From an archaeon (GTDB lineage Archaea > Thermoplasmatota > Thermoplasmata > JAJSAE01): 44,585 nucleotides of DNA. The notes below the pieces were generated by a model. That model saw only the letters and a program-made list of their open reading frames with translations. It had not been told where the DNA came from and did not search any database. The stretch covers positions 1 to 44,585 of the forward strand of contig JAJSAE010000027.1 in NCBI GenBank assembly GCA_024281315.1, in the 5' to 3' direction. Below, piece after piece: positions 34,003 to 42,939 of the stretch (the stretch's first letter is position 1; each line of letters begins with the position of its first letter). A program made the position numbers and the translations under genes.

Positions 34003-34239
34003 ATGCAGGATGTACCACTCAGTGACCTGAATGTCGGCGATAAGGCCAGAATAGTTTCCATAGGCGGCAGCGGAGCGGCAAGGCGGAGAATCATGGACAT
34101 GGGCCTCGTTCCCGGTTCCAGAATAGAAACAATAAGAAGAGCACCGATGGGCGACCCGATAGAGTTCAAGGTAAGGGGGTATATGATATCTCTCAGAAAA
34201 GAGGAAGCTAGGCAGATAATCGTAAGGAGGGATGAATAG
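34003..34239 (+). CDS. feoA: FeoA domain protein 1
   Basis: A 78-residue SH3-like FeoA protein: LSDLNVGDKARIVSIGG, RRRIMDMGLVPGSRIE, DPIEFKVRGYMISLRKEEA. FeoA proteins bind FeoB and modulate ferrous iron uptake. The first of two consecutive feoA genes; its stop is directly followed by the ATG of the second. Confidence 0.92.
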   Translation: MQDVPLSDLNVGDKARIVSIGGSGAARRRIMDMGLVPGSRIETIRRAPMGDPIEFKVRGYMISLRKEEARQIIVRRDE

Positions 34240-34470
34240 ATGCCCCCACTCCCTCTCAGCCTTCTTTCTCCCAATCAGAAGGCCAGTGTGATCTCCGTAA
34301 GCGGAGGGCGTGGGCTGGTAAAACGGCTGAACGACATGGGTTTCGGCCCGGGAGCCGAAGTGATGGTACTCAACAGGGCGATGAGCGGCCCGCTCATGGT
34401 CATGATAAGAGGGACCAGAGTGGCCATCGGGCGCGGACTGGCCACGAAGATAATGGTTAATCCAGAGTGA
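34240..34470 (+). CDS. feoA: FeoA domain protein 2
   Basis: A 76-residue FeoA paralog: LSPNQKASVISVSGGRGLVKRLNDMGFGPGAEVMVLNRA, with MIRGTRVAIGRGLATKIMV. Tandem FeoA genes before FeoB are common in archaea. The gene starts at the base after the feoA1 stop and precedes feoB by 4 bp. Confidence 0.92.
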   Translation: MPPLPLSLLSPNQKASVISVSGGRGLVKRLNDMGFGPGAEVMVLNRAMSGPLMVMIRGTRVAIGRGLATKIMVNPE

Positions 34471-34474
34471 TGCG

Positions 34475-36478
34475 ATGAACGGAAAAAAAGTCATGGCACT
34501 TGCCGGGAACCCAAATGTCGGGAAAAGCACGATTTTCAATGCGCTAACCGGTGCAAGACAGCATGTAGGCAACTGGCCCGGCAAGACGGTGGAGCAGAAA
34601 AAGGGCTACTTCGAGATAAACAGGGAAAAAATAGAGGTTGTGGACCTTCCGGGAACATACAGCTTAACCGCCTACTCTATCGAAGAAACCGTGGCCAGAG
34701 ATTTTATAATCAAGGACAAGCCGGATGTGGTCATAGACATTCTGGATGCGTCCAACATAGAGCGAAATCTGTACCTCACGCTTCAGATTCTGGAACTCAC
34801 AGACAGGGTTGTGGTGGCCCTTAACAAAACGGACATCGCAGAGGCGGAGGGGGCCGAGATAGATGCGGAAAAACTCTCCCGACTCCTCGGAGTCCCTGTA
34901 ATTCCACTGATTGCAACGCATAAGTCCGGTATTGACAGACTTGTAAAGACGGCCCTTGATATCGCAAAAGGAGAGAAGAAAACAACGCCCTTGAAAATAG
35001 CATACGACAGGGCGGTGGAAGGGCGCATTGAAAAAATAGAGCTGATGCTGAAACCTCTCTCACTAGAAGGCTATCCCCTGAGATGGCTGGCGATAAAACT
35101 GCTTGAAATGGACAGTGCCGCAGTGGAACTGGTGAAGAAAGCGGGAGGAAAGGATATCCTCATCGATATCAGCGGGATGGAACCGCTTGAAGGAGAGCAT
35201 GATATAGAGACGGTCGTACCCGCGACGCTTTATGACATCATAGGAAAAATAGTGGATGAGGCTGTCATTTATAAAGAGAAGGGAGAGACGCTGACCGACA
35301 GGCTGGACCGAGTCCTGACGCACAAGTATCTCGGCCTCCCCATACTATTCCTCGTTTACGGATTGATCTTTGGAATAACATTCGTCCTGAGCACTCCCCT
35401 GATGGAGTTGATAGATACGGGTTTTAATGTTCTGAGAGGGGGGGCCGCATCCATTCTGAGCTCTTCCGGAGCACCGGCATGGCTCAATGGCCTTATCGTA
35501 GACGGAATTATAGCCGGAGTCGGAGGGGTGATGGTATTCCTTCCTGTCATAATCCTGTTTTTCTTCATGTTCGCAATCGTGGAGAACAGCGGCTACATGG
35601 CGAGGGCGGCCTTCGTAATGGACCGCATAATGCATAAAATGGGGCTTCACGGAAAGACATTCCTCCCTCTGCTACTGGGCTACGGCTGCAATGTTCCGGC
35701 CATAATGGCCACGAGAACCCTTGAAAATAGGAAGGACCGACTTATCGCAATACTTATAAACCCTCTCATACCCTGCGGGGCGAGATTGGGAGTTATGACA
35801 TTCATCGTCTCCGTATTTTTCAGCGGCCTAACCGCAACACTCGTAATGCTATCTCTCATAATGATAAGCCTCGGCCTCGTCTTTCTCATGGGCGTTCTGT
35901 TCAGAAAGTTCGTTCTTCCCGGAGAGCATCCCCCGTTCCTGATGGAACTCCCTCCCTACCAGATGCCCGGTATAATGGATATTCTGATTCATACCGGAGA
36001 AAGGGGATCGATATTCGTTAAGAAGGCGGGGACCGTTATTGTTGCGGTCTCAATCGTTATATGGTATCTTTCCAACTATCCCGGTGCGAATATAAACAGC
36101 AGTTACGCCGCCATGCTGGGGCGCACCCTCGAACCCCTCGGGTCTTTAATGGGATTTGACTGGAGAATCATGGTAGCACTCATTGCGGGATTCGGAGCCA
36201 AGGAGACGACAATAACCACACTGGGTGTACTCTATGCATCCGGCGGCTCCAGTGCGGGATTCATTGCAGGCATTACGGCATCTCTGACGCCTCTTGTTGC
36301 TTACACCTTTCTGCTCGTGCAGATGATATATGTGCCGTGCCTTGCTACCGTTGCCATCATAAAAAAAGAGACCGGCTCATGGAAATGGACAGGGATTGCG
36401 GTGGGATATACGCTTCTGCTTGCCCTCATACTGGGTGTTCTGGTCTACGGAATCGGAAAACTTCTGGGGTGGGGCTGA
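34475..36478 (+). CDS. feoB: Ferrous iron transporter FeoB
   Basis: A 667-residue protein with an N-terminal G domain (G1 GNPNVGKST at 11-19, G3 DLPGTYS, G4 NKTD) and a helical insertion domain (about 170-265), then about eight to ten transmembrane helices including the Gate motifs with conserved Cys (GYGCNVPAIMATR and NPLIPCGARL). It imports Fe2+. The stop overlaps the ATG of the next small gene by one base. Confidence 0.97.
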   Translation: MNGKKVMALAGNPNVGKSTIFNALTGARQHVGNWPGKTVEQKKGYFEINREKIEVVDLPGTYSLTAYSIEETVARDFIIKDKPDVVIDILDASNIERNLYLTLQILELTDRVVVALNKTDIAEAEGAEIDAEKLSRLLGVPVIPLIATHKSGIDRLVKTALDIAKGEKKTTPLKIAYDRAVEGRIEKIELMLKPLSLEGYPLRWLAIKLLEMDSAAVELVKKAGGKDILIDISGMEPLEGEHDIETVVPATLYDIIGKIVDEAVIYKEKGETLTDRLDRVLTHKYLGLPILFLVYGLIFGITFVLSTPLMELIDTGFNVLRGGAASILSSSGAPAWLNGLIVDGIIAGVGGVMVFLPVIILFFFMFAIVENSGYMARAAFVMDRIMHKMGLHGKTFLPLLLGYGCNVPAIMATRTLENRKDRLIAILINPLIPCGARLGVMTFIVSVFFSGLTATLVMLSLIMISLGLVFLMGVLFRKFVLPGEHPPFLMELPPYQMPGIMDILIHTGERGSIFVKKAGTVIVAVSIVIWYLSNYPGANINSSYAAMLGRTLEPLGSLMGFDWRIMVALIAGFGAKETTITTLGVLYASGGSSAGFIAGITASLTPLVAYTFLLVQMIYVPCLATVAIIKKETGSWKWTGIAVGYTLLLALILGVLVYGIGKLLGWG

Positions 36479-36615
36479 TGATGAACATAGTAAAGAAAAT
36501 AAGCAATGGGGCGGAGAAACTGCTGTTCAGAATGGCCTGTGCCACATGTCCACTTCAGGACTCCTGCGGGGGAGCCTGCGGCAGCACTGCCAAAAAAGAG
36601 GCAGAAAAGGAATGA
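36478..36615 (+). CDS. Cysteine-rich FeoC-like small protein
   Basis: A 45-residue peptide beginning MMNIVKKISNG with four Cys in CATCPLQDSCGGAC, ending in a charged tail. Small Cys-rich proteins after feoB are often thought to play the FeoC role (Fe-S sensing or coupling), but no winged helix is present. It overlaps feoB by one base, so it is translated from the same mRNA. Confidence 0.75.
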   Translation: MMNIVKKISNGAEKLLFRMACATCPLQDSCGGACGSTAKKEAEKE

Positions 36616-36618
36616 GTT

Positions 36619-37764
36619 TTATCCCACGACATTGGCTTCCTGCACCATATTGCGGCTCTTAAAGCGCCTCATGTTCATGCTCTCTATAGGCACGGATGTC
36701 TTTCCGTTTACTATCAGTTCGGCCATCAGCTCGGTTACAATTGGTGCCAGCATGAAACCGTGGCCGCTATATCCATTGGCCTGTATGAATCCCTGCAGTC
36801 CGTCCACCTCTCCAAGTATCGGCTTAGCATCCGGTGTGACATCGTAGAAACCTGCCCACTGCCGCACCACATTCACATTCTTGAACTGGGGCAGAAAATC
36901 TATGAGAGCGGAGGCCATTCTCACGGCAAAATCAAGGCTGGAACTGAGGTTGTAGCCCGGTTTTTCGCTGGGGTTCCCTATCCCGCCTACAATCTCTCCT
37001 CTCGTGGTCTGGCTGAAGTAGAGGCCGTGGTGGAAGGATATTATCATGGTATCAAGGAAGTGTTTGAACCGCTCGGTTGCCAGAATCTCGTGACGGTACG
37101 GCTTGTTAGGCATCTCCAGCCCTGCCATACTTCCTATCAACGGCGAATAGGGGCCGGCCGAATTCACCACGAACTTCGTCTCTATGTCTCCTCTGTCCGT
37201 CTTAACGCACCGCACCGCGCCGTCAACCACATCTATACCCCTAACGGTTGTAAAGAGTTCCATATCAACTCCCATCTCCTTTGCATTCTTTGCATATCCC
37301 TCGGTAACCGCAAACGGATTGGCATGGCCATCGGTGGGGCAGAATGTGGCACCCATCATTTTCTCCGTGTTTAACATGGGCAACAGTTCCTTTATCTCCT
37401 CGCTGCTCATATATTCGGTTGGAACGCCCAGAGAGTTCTGCAGGGCCATGTTCTTCCGATAATCTCTAACTTCCTGCTCGGTGAACGCAGGAATCAGGTA
37501 GCCGCCCTGTATGAAGCCTATGTCTATCCCCAGCTCCTCGTTCATTCTCTCGAATCGCTCAACACTGGCCTTTGCAAGTCTTATGTTTTCCTCGGTAGTC
37601 CACTGCTGACGAATTCCGCCTCCGCATCGGCCTGTGGAGCCGTAAGAGTACCGCTTCTGCTCCACAAGGACCACATCAGTCATCCCGAGTTTTGCAAGGT
37701 TGTAGGCGATACCCGTGCCAATGACGCCCGCACCAATAATGACCACGCTGGCTCTGTCCTTCAT
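36619..37764 (-). CDS. FAD-dependent dehydrogenase, beta subunit (proline/sarcosine type)
   Basis: A 381-residue D-amino-acid-oxidase-fold flavoprotein: dinucleotide site VIIGAGVIGTGIAYNLAKLG (residues 8-27), RCGGGIRQQW, and C-terminal SGHGFMLAPIV. In the alpha-beta-gamma-delta dye-linked L-proline dehydrogenase of Thermococcales the beta subunit oxidises the substrate. Here the substrate (proline, hydroxyproline, sarcosine or other) is undetermined. Last gene of the operon, overlapping the gamma gene by 4 bp. The nearby 3' feo gene is convergent. Confidence 0.85.
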   Translation of the reverse strand: MKDRASVVIIGAGVIGTGIAYNLAKLGMTDVVLVEQKRYSYGSTGRCGGGIRQQWTTEENIRLAKASVERFERMNEELGIDIGFIQGGYLIPAFTEQEVRDYRKNMALQNSLGVPTEYMSSEEIKELLPMLNTEKMMGATFCPTDGHANPFAVTEGYAKNAKEMGVDMELFTTVRGIDVVDGAVRCVKTDRGDIETKFVVNSAGPYSPLIGSMAGLEMPNKPYRHEILATERFKHFLDTMIISFHHGLYFSQTTRGEIVGGIGNPSEKPGYNLSSSLDFAVRMASALIDFLPQFKNVNVVRQWAGFYDVTPDAKPILGEVDGLQGFIQANGYSGHGFMLAPIVTELMAELIVNGKTSVPIESMNMRRFKSRNMVQEANVVG

Positions 37765-38054
37765 TCGCCCCCCCCCTCATTCACATTAAGAATGCCTAGT
37801 GGAATTGGCCTTACAGGTGGTCTCGCGGTGGGGAGCCCGATCTCTTCCATGCTCGCTCCGGTCTCCTGCCTCAGTATTCTTATGACAAGAGGGATGCAGG
37901 TCTTTCCCTGACACGGCCCTCTCCCTATGTTCAGATGGTGCCGCAGAGACTCCAGGTCCGTAAATCCACCCTCGCGTATCGCTTTCAGTATATCGGCACG
38001 GGTGACATCCTCGCACCTGCAAATTATGATTTTTTCATCCGGGCTGTCGCTCAC
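37761..38054 (-). CDS. BFD-like [2Fe-2S] protein, gamma subunit
   Basis: A 97-residue protein with the BFD iron-sulfur pattern: ICRCEDVT near the start and GPCQGKTC (residues about 46-53). Ends EGGGE encoded through a G9 tract (C run 37768-37776 on the plus strand) in frame. It probably relays electrons between the flavins. Overlaps both neighbours by 4 bp. Confidence 0.85.
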   Translation of the reverse strand: MSDSPDEKIIICRCEDVTRADILKAIREGGFTDLESLRHHLNIGRGPCQGKTCIPLVIRILRQETGASMEEIGLPTARPPVRPIPLGILNVNEGGGE

Positions 38055-38578
38055 CGGCTCACCCCCTCCGGGCCGCGGATAACACGGCCTATGCTTCTAA
38101 CTTCCATAAGCAGTTCCGCAGGGACCTCCATGGTAATGAGAGCCGTTCCACTGTTCTTTTCCGGCGGGAACACGCGTGTTATAACGGCTTCGCCCACGAT
38201 TTCACCTCTTCTGTTGATTGCTTCCACAACACTCATTTTTTCCGGAACCGGCAGAAGTTCGTATGGTATGGTTATCTCTCCCACCTCTTCGCCCCCTTTC
38301 TTCCTGAGGTAAACCATGAATATCGTGAGGCCCGGGCACACGCGCATACACATAGTACAGCCGGTGCATTTATCGAAATCAACCTTCGGAGGTGCGGTTA
38401 TCGTTTCCATGAGAATCGCATCGAAGGGACAGGCCGCCTTGCACGGATTGCACGGAATCTCCTGAATACACTCGGTTATTGCCACGGGTGCTTTTCTCAG
38501 CCTCTCCTCCGGCGGGATATTCCCCTTCTCTTTCAGGTCATCAACCGTCAGGTACCCTTCCGTTTGCCAGTCACTCAT
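38051..38578 (-). CDS. Ferredoxin-like protein with two [4Fe-4S] clusters, delta subunit
   Basis: A 175-residue protein with CIQEIPCNPCKAACP (about 37-51) and CTGCTMCMRVCP (about 71-82), each fitting a [4Fe-4S] cluster, then a C-terminal domain with PFAM-unassigned IPYELLPVPEKMSVVEAINRRG. Electron acceptor of the dehydrogenase complex. Overlaps neighbours by 4 bp. Confidence 0.85.
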   Translation of the reverse strand: MSDWQTEGYLTVDDLKEKGNIPPEERLRKAPVAITECIQEIPCNPCKAACPFDAILMETITAPPKVDFDKCTGCTMCMRVCPGLTIFMVYLRKKGGEEVGEITIPYELLPVPEKMSVVEAINRRGEIVGEAVITRVFPPEKNSGTALITMEVPAELLMEVRSIGRVIRGPEGVSR

Positions 38579-40059
38579 ACCCTCGCCCCCGTTAACTGCT
38601 CATATAACTCGAATGATTTCCGCTTTCCGTTTCTTCCCCTCGCTCCGAAGGGGCCGTCTCTCAGTGATTCCAGCTGTTTCTGTGTGTGTTCCAGCATTTG
38701 ATCCGCCTCTTTCCTCTTTTCACCGACCGGTTTACCGAGAGAGAACGCGGCGGATATGGCCGCAACCTTCCCTTCCATCATGGCAATGCTGGCCTCCTCA
38801 ACACCGGAGGAATCACCTGCAACATATATTCCGGGAACGGTGGTTTCGAGATTCCGGTTGTGAACGGCGACATGGCCGCTCAGTTCCGGTATGAACTTTA
38901 TGGCACAACCTGCCTGAGCCATCAACTCATAGGAAGGATGCAGGCCGACCGAAAGGCAGATAACATCGCATTTTACATCGAACTCCGTGCCGGGAACAGG
39001 CTGCCATTTATCGTCCAGTTTTACGATGGTGGCCCCTTCCACCTTTCCGTTTCCGAATGCCCTCTTTATGCTGTGACCCACATATATCGGCACCCCGAAC
39101 CTCCTTATCTTCGCCGCATGGACAAAGTATGCACCGATTTTAGGCATGGCCTCCACGATGGCCTTAATCCTGACCCCCGCCTGCATCAACTGATAACTCA
39201 CGATTACCCCAACATTGCCGGAGCCGACCATGAGGACCTCATCCCCGGGCTTCACGCCGTAGACATTCATAAGGGTCTGGGCCGCTCCCGCACCGTAAAC
39301 GCCCGGCAGGTCGTTGTTCTCGAATGCAAGGCTGTTCTCCGCCGCACCCGTGGCCAACAGGACTCTCTTCCCGGTTATCTTCACAAGTTGTTTATTCTCC
39401 TTTACCGCCGCAATGACACCTCCGGGGTAGTAGCCGAACGCAGTGGTACCGAGCAGCACACTTACTTTATCGCTGGCCTCCACCTTTTCAATCATGCTCT
39501 TTGCAATGGTCACGCCGCGAACTCCGGCATCGTGCTCCTTCGAGCCAAAGAATCGGTGCGTCTGCTTTATTAACTGACCGCCCAGCTGGTGATTTTCGTC
39601 GAGCAGAAGAACGGACATCCCGAGATCAGCGGCTTCAAGGGCCGCAGAAAGACCCGCCGGGCCGCCCCCTATAATCACCATATCCGCCTCAAGCTCTGGG
39701 GATGCGGTTTCATAGTCCCCAACAGTGGTTTCCGGAAATGTTCCCGCTCCTTTCTGTTCCTCTACTATCATACCGTTCCTTACCGGAGTAATACATGACC
39801 GCACATTCGAAATTCCGTCTATGTTCATAACGCAGGACGCACACTTTCCAATGGCACAGAAGAGACCGCGGGGCCTGTCAAGGCCGGGGCTGTAACTGAA
39901 TGTTCGGACTCCGGCAGCATAGAGCGCCGAGGCAACGGTTTCCCCTTCATAGGCCAGAATCGGTCTGCCGTGATAGTATATGGTCAGTTCTTTTCTCCTG
40001 TGAAATTCCAGAATTGGGTGCCTGTCGATTCTCGATGTTCCAATATCGTTTTCTGACAC
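38575..40059 (-). CDS. FAD/NAD(P)-binding oxidoreductase with N-terminal [2Fe-2S] domain, alpha subunit
   Basis: A 494-residue protein beginning (from GTG 40059) SENDIGTSRIDRH. The N-terminal [2Fe-2S] domain has C68, C73, C76 and C89 (LFCAIGKCASCVMN ... RSC). Then an FAD site VIIGGGPAGLSAALEAADLG and an NAD site MVGSGNVGVIVSYQLMQAG. It takes electrons from the complex to a pyridine nucleotide or other carrier. GTG 40059 is preferred over ATG 40101: an AGGAGGT ribosome site lies 8 bp before it, and a TATA box at 40106-40114 puts transcription start downstream of the ATG. Confidence 0.88.
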   Translation of the reverse strand: MSENDIGTSRIDRHPILEFHRRKELTIYYHGRPILAYEGETVASALYAAGVRTFSYSPGLDRPRGLFCAIGKCASCVMNIDGISNVRSCITPVRNGMIVEEQKGAGTFPETTVGDYETASPELEADMVIIGGGPAGLSAALEAADLGMSVLLLDENHQLGGQLIKQTHRFFGSKEHDAGVRGVTIAKSMIEKVEASDKVSVLLGTTAFGYYPGGVIAAVKENKQLVKITGKRVLLATGAAENSLAFENNDLPGVYGAGAAQTLMNVYGVKPGDEVLMVGSGNVGVIVSYQLMQAGVRIKAIVEAMPKIGAYFVHAAKIRRFGVPIYVGHSIKRAFGNGKVEGATIVKLDDKWQPVPGTEFDVKCDVICLSVGLHPSYELMAQAGCAIKFIPELSGHVAVHNRNLETTVPGIYVAGDSSGVEEASIAMMEGKVAAISAAFSLGKPVGEKRKEADQMLEHTQKQLESLRDGPFGARGRNGKRKSFELYEQLTGARV

Positions 40060-40105
40060 GGAGCGACCTCCTGATGGTCTGATGGCCGGGGGTATGGCCA
40101 TTATG

Positions 40106-40114
40106 TACTTATAG
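40106..40114 (-). promoter_or_regulatory. TATA box of the dehydrogenase operon
   Basis: Minus-strand CTATAAGTA; start expected near 40085, leaving a leader of about 25 nt before the GTG with its GGAGGT. Confidence 0.55.
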
Positions 40115-40268
40115 ACTTCGATTGCTGAGAAGAAAGAGGAGGGCCGAAGGTGGTAAATACGAGGTATCCGGCAGTCACGGCCCCGGCGGTCTGGCTCATG
40201 CTTATCTCAATCCGTCTGCGCCATAATGAGTTTTCTGTCACTGCACAGGGGTGCAAATGGCTTAACGC

Positions 40269-40793
40269 TTATTCAATCCTCCCATACGGGACTAGGGAGC
40301 TATTACTAGAAGGGATTGACTCCGATAAGTACTCTTGAATTTGCTCGGCGACTTCACGACTCACTGGGCAATAATCTTTCTGACTTGAAAAATGCAAGGA
40401 ATAGTCCGGAACCTCCCTTATTCTCATCCCATTAAACCGCCCCAAATCACCGATGGGTTTTAGATAAGTTATGTCAGTCCAATGGATAAACAGCTCTTTT
40501 CCACCATACGAAATGGCATAGAAGCCTTTTTCTGTGTATTTTATGGTCCCAAAAATGGACCTAATAAAAAGGAACATTACTATAATCCTGAAAAGAAAGA
40601 TAGGAATAAAAACCAAGAGAGTCCATGCTAATAAAGATAAGAAATCTATTTCAACAGCCATAGATAGAATCAAACAACTCAAGAACCACAACAATGGAAT
40701 AAATATTATGTCAAAGCAACGCCATCTTCGATAGAAGGACAGGAGATTTTTGGAGAGATTGTTTTTCTGCTCGAATATTATTTTATCGCCCAT
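40269..40793 (-). CDS. Membrane protein with PH-like C-terminal domain
   Basis: A 174-residue protein starting MGDKIIFEQKN (ATG 40793, AAAGGTG ribosome site; the ATG at 40811 lacks one). It has two transmembrane helices (about 28-48, 55-78) and a beta-rich domain (KYTEKGFYAISYGGKELFIHW, then DITYLKP) resembling bacterial PH domains. Same layout as the gene upstream (40850-41502). The function is unknown. Confidence 0.6.
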   Translation of the reverse strand: MGDKIIFEQKNNLSKNLLSFYRRWRCFDIIFIPLLWFLSCLILSMAVEIDFLSLLAWTLLVFIPIFLFRIIVMFLFIRSIFGTIKYTEKGFYAISYGGKELFIHWTDITYLKPIGDLGRFNGMRIREVPDYSLHFSSQKDYCPVSREVAEQIQEYLSESIPSSNSSLVPYGRIE

Positions 40794-40849
40794 TTGAACA
40801 CCTTTCAACATATTCAGTTATTGGCCTTGAATAGCCGTATTGCCTATTT

Positions 40850-41502
40850 TTACCTCTTTCTATTGTTTTTTTCAGCCTTGAAAGCGCCATGTCCATCCAT
40901 CTGGGGTTCAGAACTCTTGCACGGGCCTCTTACTTCACTTTTTGTACGCATGTGGTAGTGTTCGTTCTTTCTGTAAAAAACATCAACTCCATTACATACG
41001 AGGCAATCGCTGAATTTCTCCGCATCAATAACAAATTCCATGTTCCATTCGTATGTTTCAAGCCCCTTCCCATTGCGTGAGGGGTTTATGGTTTTTATCA
41101 ATATTCTCCTACCCGCACAGCCCCAGCACCTGAAATCTTCGCCAACAACGACGGAATCTATTTCTGACAACTCGAACCTTTTCGCACCGTTCCCAAAGAA
41201 CTCAAGCGCCTTGCCATCCACCCTGACACCGATTTTCTCTGTTCTTAGAATCTTTCTTTCCTAAAAAAAGAGATGGAGATGTATAATACAAATCCACCGC
41301 CAAAAGTCGCTAAAATTGTAATAGGTAATATCTTCCTTCCTCCCTCCACGCCGAGACAGATAATAGGGATAAGACCCCCAAGTATAGTTATAAAAGCCGC
41401 AACGGTTCCGCCTATCAAAAACCTACGGCTTTCTTTTTCTATGTAATCCCGATAGTACTCCTTCTTCTCAGTTGTATCATACACGCAATCTTCATCGAAC
41501 AC
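40850..41502 (-). pseudogene. Membrane protein with PH-like domain, frameshifted
   Basis: Two open frames (41502-41245 and, in another frame, to 40850) join into one protein if a single base is missing in the GGAAAGAAAG stretch near 41257-41266. The merged product (about 217 residues) has two transmembrane helices, then RTEKIGVRVDGKALEFFGNG and IDSVVVGED, the same PH-like layout as the gene downstream. The frame 1 end (FRKERF, TAA) and the second frame (ERKILRTEKIG) overlap in this purine run. The 653-bp length becomes divisible by three on adding one base. It starts at GTG 41502, 25-30 bp from a TATA box at 41524-41531. This may be a true pseudogene or a base-call error. Confidence 0.65.
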
Positions 41503-41523
41503 ATAAAGATATGTAATGTATGA

Positions 41524-41531
41524 TATTTAAA
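41524..41531 (-). promoter_or_regulatory. TATA box of the PH-like gene pair
   Basis: Minus-strand TTTAAATA, about 25 bp from GTG 41502. Confidence 0.5.
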
Positions 41532-41591
41532 ACTTTGTACCCGTGAGGAAAACTATTTAGAATACAGAGCATTGTATGGCCGAGTGATACC

Positions 41592-42893
41592 ATGTTTGAA
41601 CCGGAAATAGAGAGAATGAAGACCGACCAGATAAAGAAACTGCAGGAAGAACGCTTCATACGGCAGGTTCGCCACGCCTACGAGAATGTGCCGATGTACA
41701 AGAAGAGATTCAGAGATAAGGGGATAACCCCAGACGACATCAGAACGCTGGACGATGCCTACAAGATACCACTTACCGTAAAGGACGACCTCAGGGACCA
41801 CTACCCATACGGAATACTGGCCGTGCCGCTCCGGGATGTGGTGGAGATGCACGCATCCTCCGGAACAACCGGAATTCCCACTGTTGTCACATACACGGAA
41901 AGAGATATGAGGACATGGAGAAGGCTCATGGCCAGAACCTATGCCGCCGCCGGTGTTACATCCGAAGATATCGTTCAGAACGCCTACGGTTACGGCCTTT
42001 TCACAGGAGGCCTCGGCTTCCACTACGGAATTCAGGAACTCGGCGCAATGGGAGTTCCCACCGCAACCGGCAACACAAAGAGGCAGCTGAGAATGATGAA
42101 AGACATGAAGACCACCGTGCTGGCCGCTACGCCGTCATACGCCCTCTTTCTCGGGGAGGCCGCAAAGGCCGAGGGATACGACCCTCTGAATGACTTCAAC
42201 CTGAGAATCGGAATGTTCGGTGCGGAGCCGTGGAGCGAGGAGGCAAGGAAGAAGATTCAGGATACATTCGGCCTGAGAGCTCACGATGTCTACGGCATGA
42301 GCGAACTGTACGGGCCGGGCGTGGCTGTGGAATGCGAGCACCAGAACGGCCTGCATATATGGGCGGATGAATTCCTTGTGGAGGTAATAGACCCGGACAC
42401 CGGTGAGGTTCTCGAAGAGGGAAAGAAAGGGGAACTTGTATTTACCATGCTGACAAGGGAGGCCATGCCGCTGCTGAGATACAGGACAAAGGACCTTGCG
42501 GTCATCGAGTGGGAGGAGTGCGAGTGCGGAAGGTACCACCCCAGAATCATGAGAATCAAGGGGAGAGCGGACGATATGCTCATTGTGGGAGGCGTAAATG
42601 TCTTCCCGAGCCAGATCGAGCATGTGCTCATGAACATCGAGGAGCTGGCAGGCGAGTTCTTCCAGATTGTTCTCGAAGGGGACATACTGGACAGGCTGTA
42701 TGTTAAGGCCGAGGTGGAACCCAAGTTCTTCAAGTCCGATAAGTACGACGCAGCAAAGCTGAAGAAGAAGGTGGAGGACGAGCTTCAGGCCGTGCTGACG
42801 CTGAGGGCAAGGGTGGAACTTCTGGCCCCGGGAAGCCTGCCGAGGACAGAGGGGAAGGCCAAGCATGTGGTGGACCTCAGGCACAAGACGTGA
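41592..42893 (+). CDS. paaK: Phenylacetate-CoA ligase
   Basis: A 433-residue AMP-forming acyl-CoA ligase of the PaaK type. The ATP-binding P-loop is SSGTTGIPTVVTYTERD; the later core MSELYGPGVAVECEHQNGLH and the C-terminal hinge RIKGRADDMLIVGGVNVFPSQIEHVL are family signatures. It activates phenylacetate or a related aryl acid (such as indoleacetate) to the CoA ester; in peptide-using archaea it handles products of aromatic amino acids. No partner genes for ring cleavage or IorAB are nearby. Confidence 0.9.
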   Translation: MFEPEIERMKTDQIKKLQEERFIRQVRHAYENVPMYKKRFRDKGITPDDIRTLDDAYKIPLTVKDDLRDHYPYGILAVPLRDVVEMHASSGTTGIPTVVTYTERDMRTWRRLMARTYAAAGVTSEDIVQNAYGYGLFTGGLGFHYGIQELGAMGVPTATGNTKRQLRMMKDMKTTVLAATPSYALFLGEAAKAEGYDPLNDFNLRIGMFGAEPWSEEARKKIQDTFGLRAHDVYGMSELYGPGVAVECEHQNGLHIWADEFLVEVIDPDTGEVLEEGKKGELVFTMLTREAMPLLRYRTKDLAVIEWEECECGRYHPRIMRIKGRADDMLIVGGVNVFPSQIEHVLMNIEELAGEFFQIVLEGDILDRLYVKAEVEPKFFKSDKYDAAKLKKKVEDELQAVLTLRARVELLAPGSLPRTEGKAKHVVDLRHKT

Positions 42894-42912
42894 AAACCAT
42901 TACCCAAAACCA

Positions 42913-42919
42913 TTTATAC
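42913..42919 (+). promoter_or_regulatory. TATA box of the AlbA/HATPase gene
   Basis: TTTATAC about 24 bp upstream of ATG 42940, implying a leaderless mRNA and excluding the upstream in-frame ATG at 42925. Confidence 0.55.
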
Positions 42920-42939
42920 CCTTTATGCGATTTGTACCC

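Noticed and set aside
32860-34584. 574-codon Ser/Phe-rich open frame on the minus strand
   Set aside because: It mirrors the Glu/Lys-rich coiled-coil gene and the feoA genes; Ser/Phe/Leu richness is the expected antisense of GAA/GAG/AAG codons.
37768-37776. Possible frameshift in the C9 run at the gamma/beta junction
   Set aside because: The gamma frame passes through the run as Gly codons and ends in a normal 4-bp overlap with the beta start.
40059-40101. ATG 40101 as start of the alpha subunit
   Set aside because: It lies before the expected transcription start and has no ribosome site, whereas GTG 40059 has GGAGGT at good spacing.
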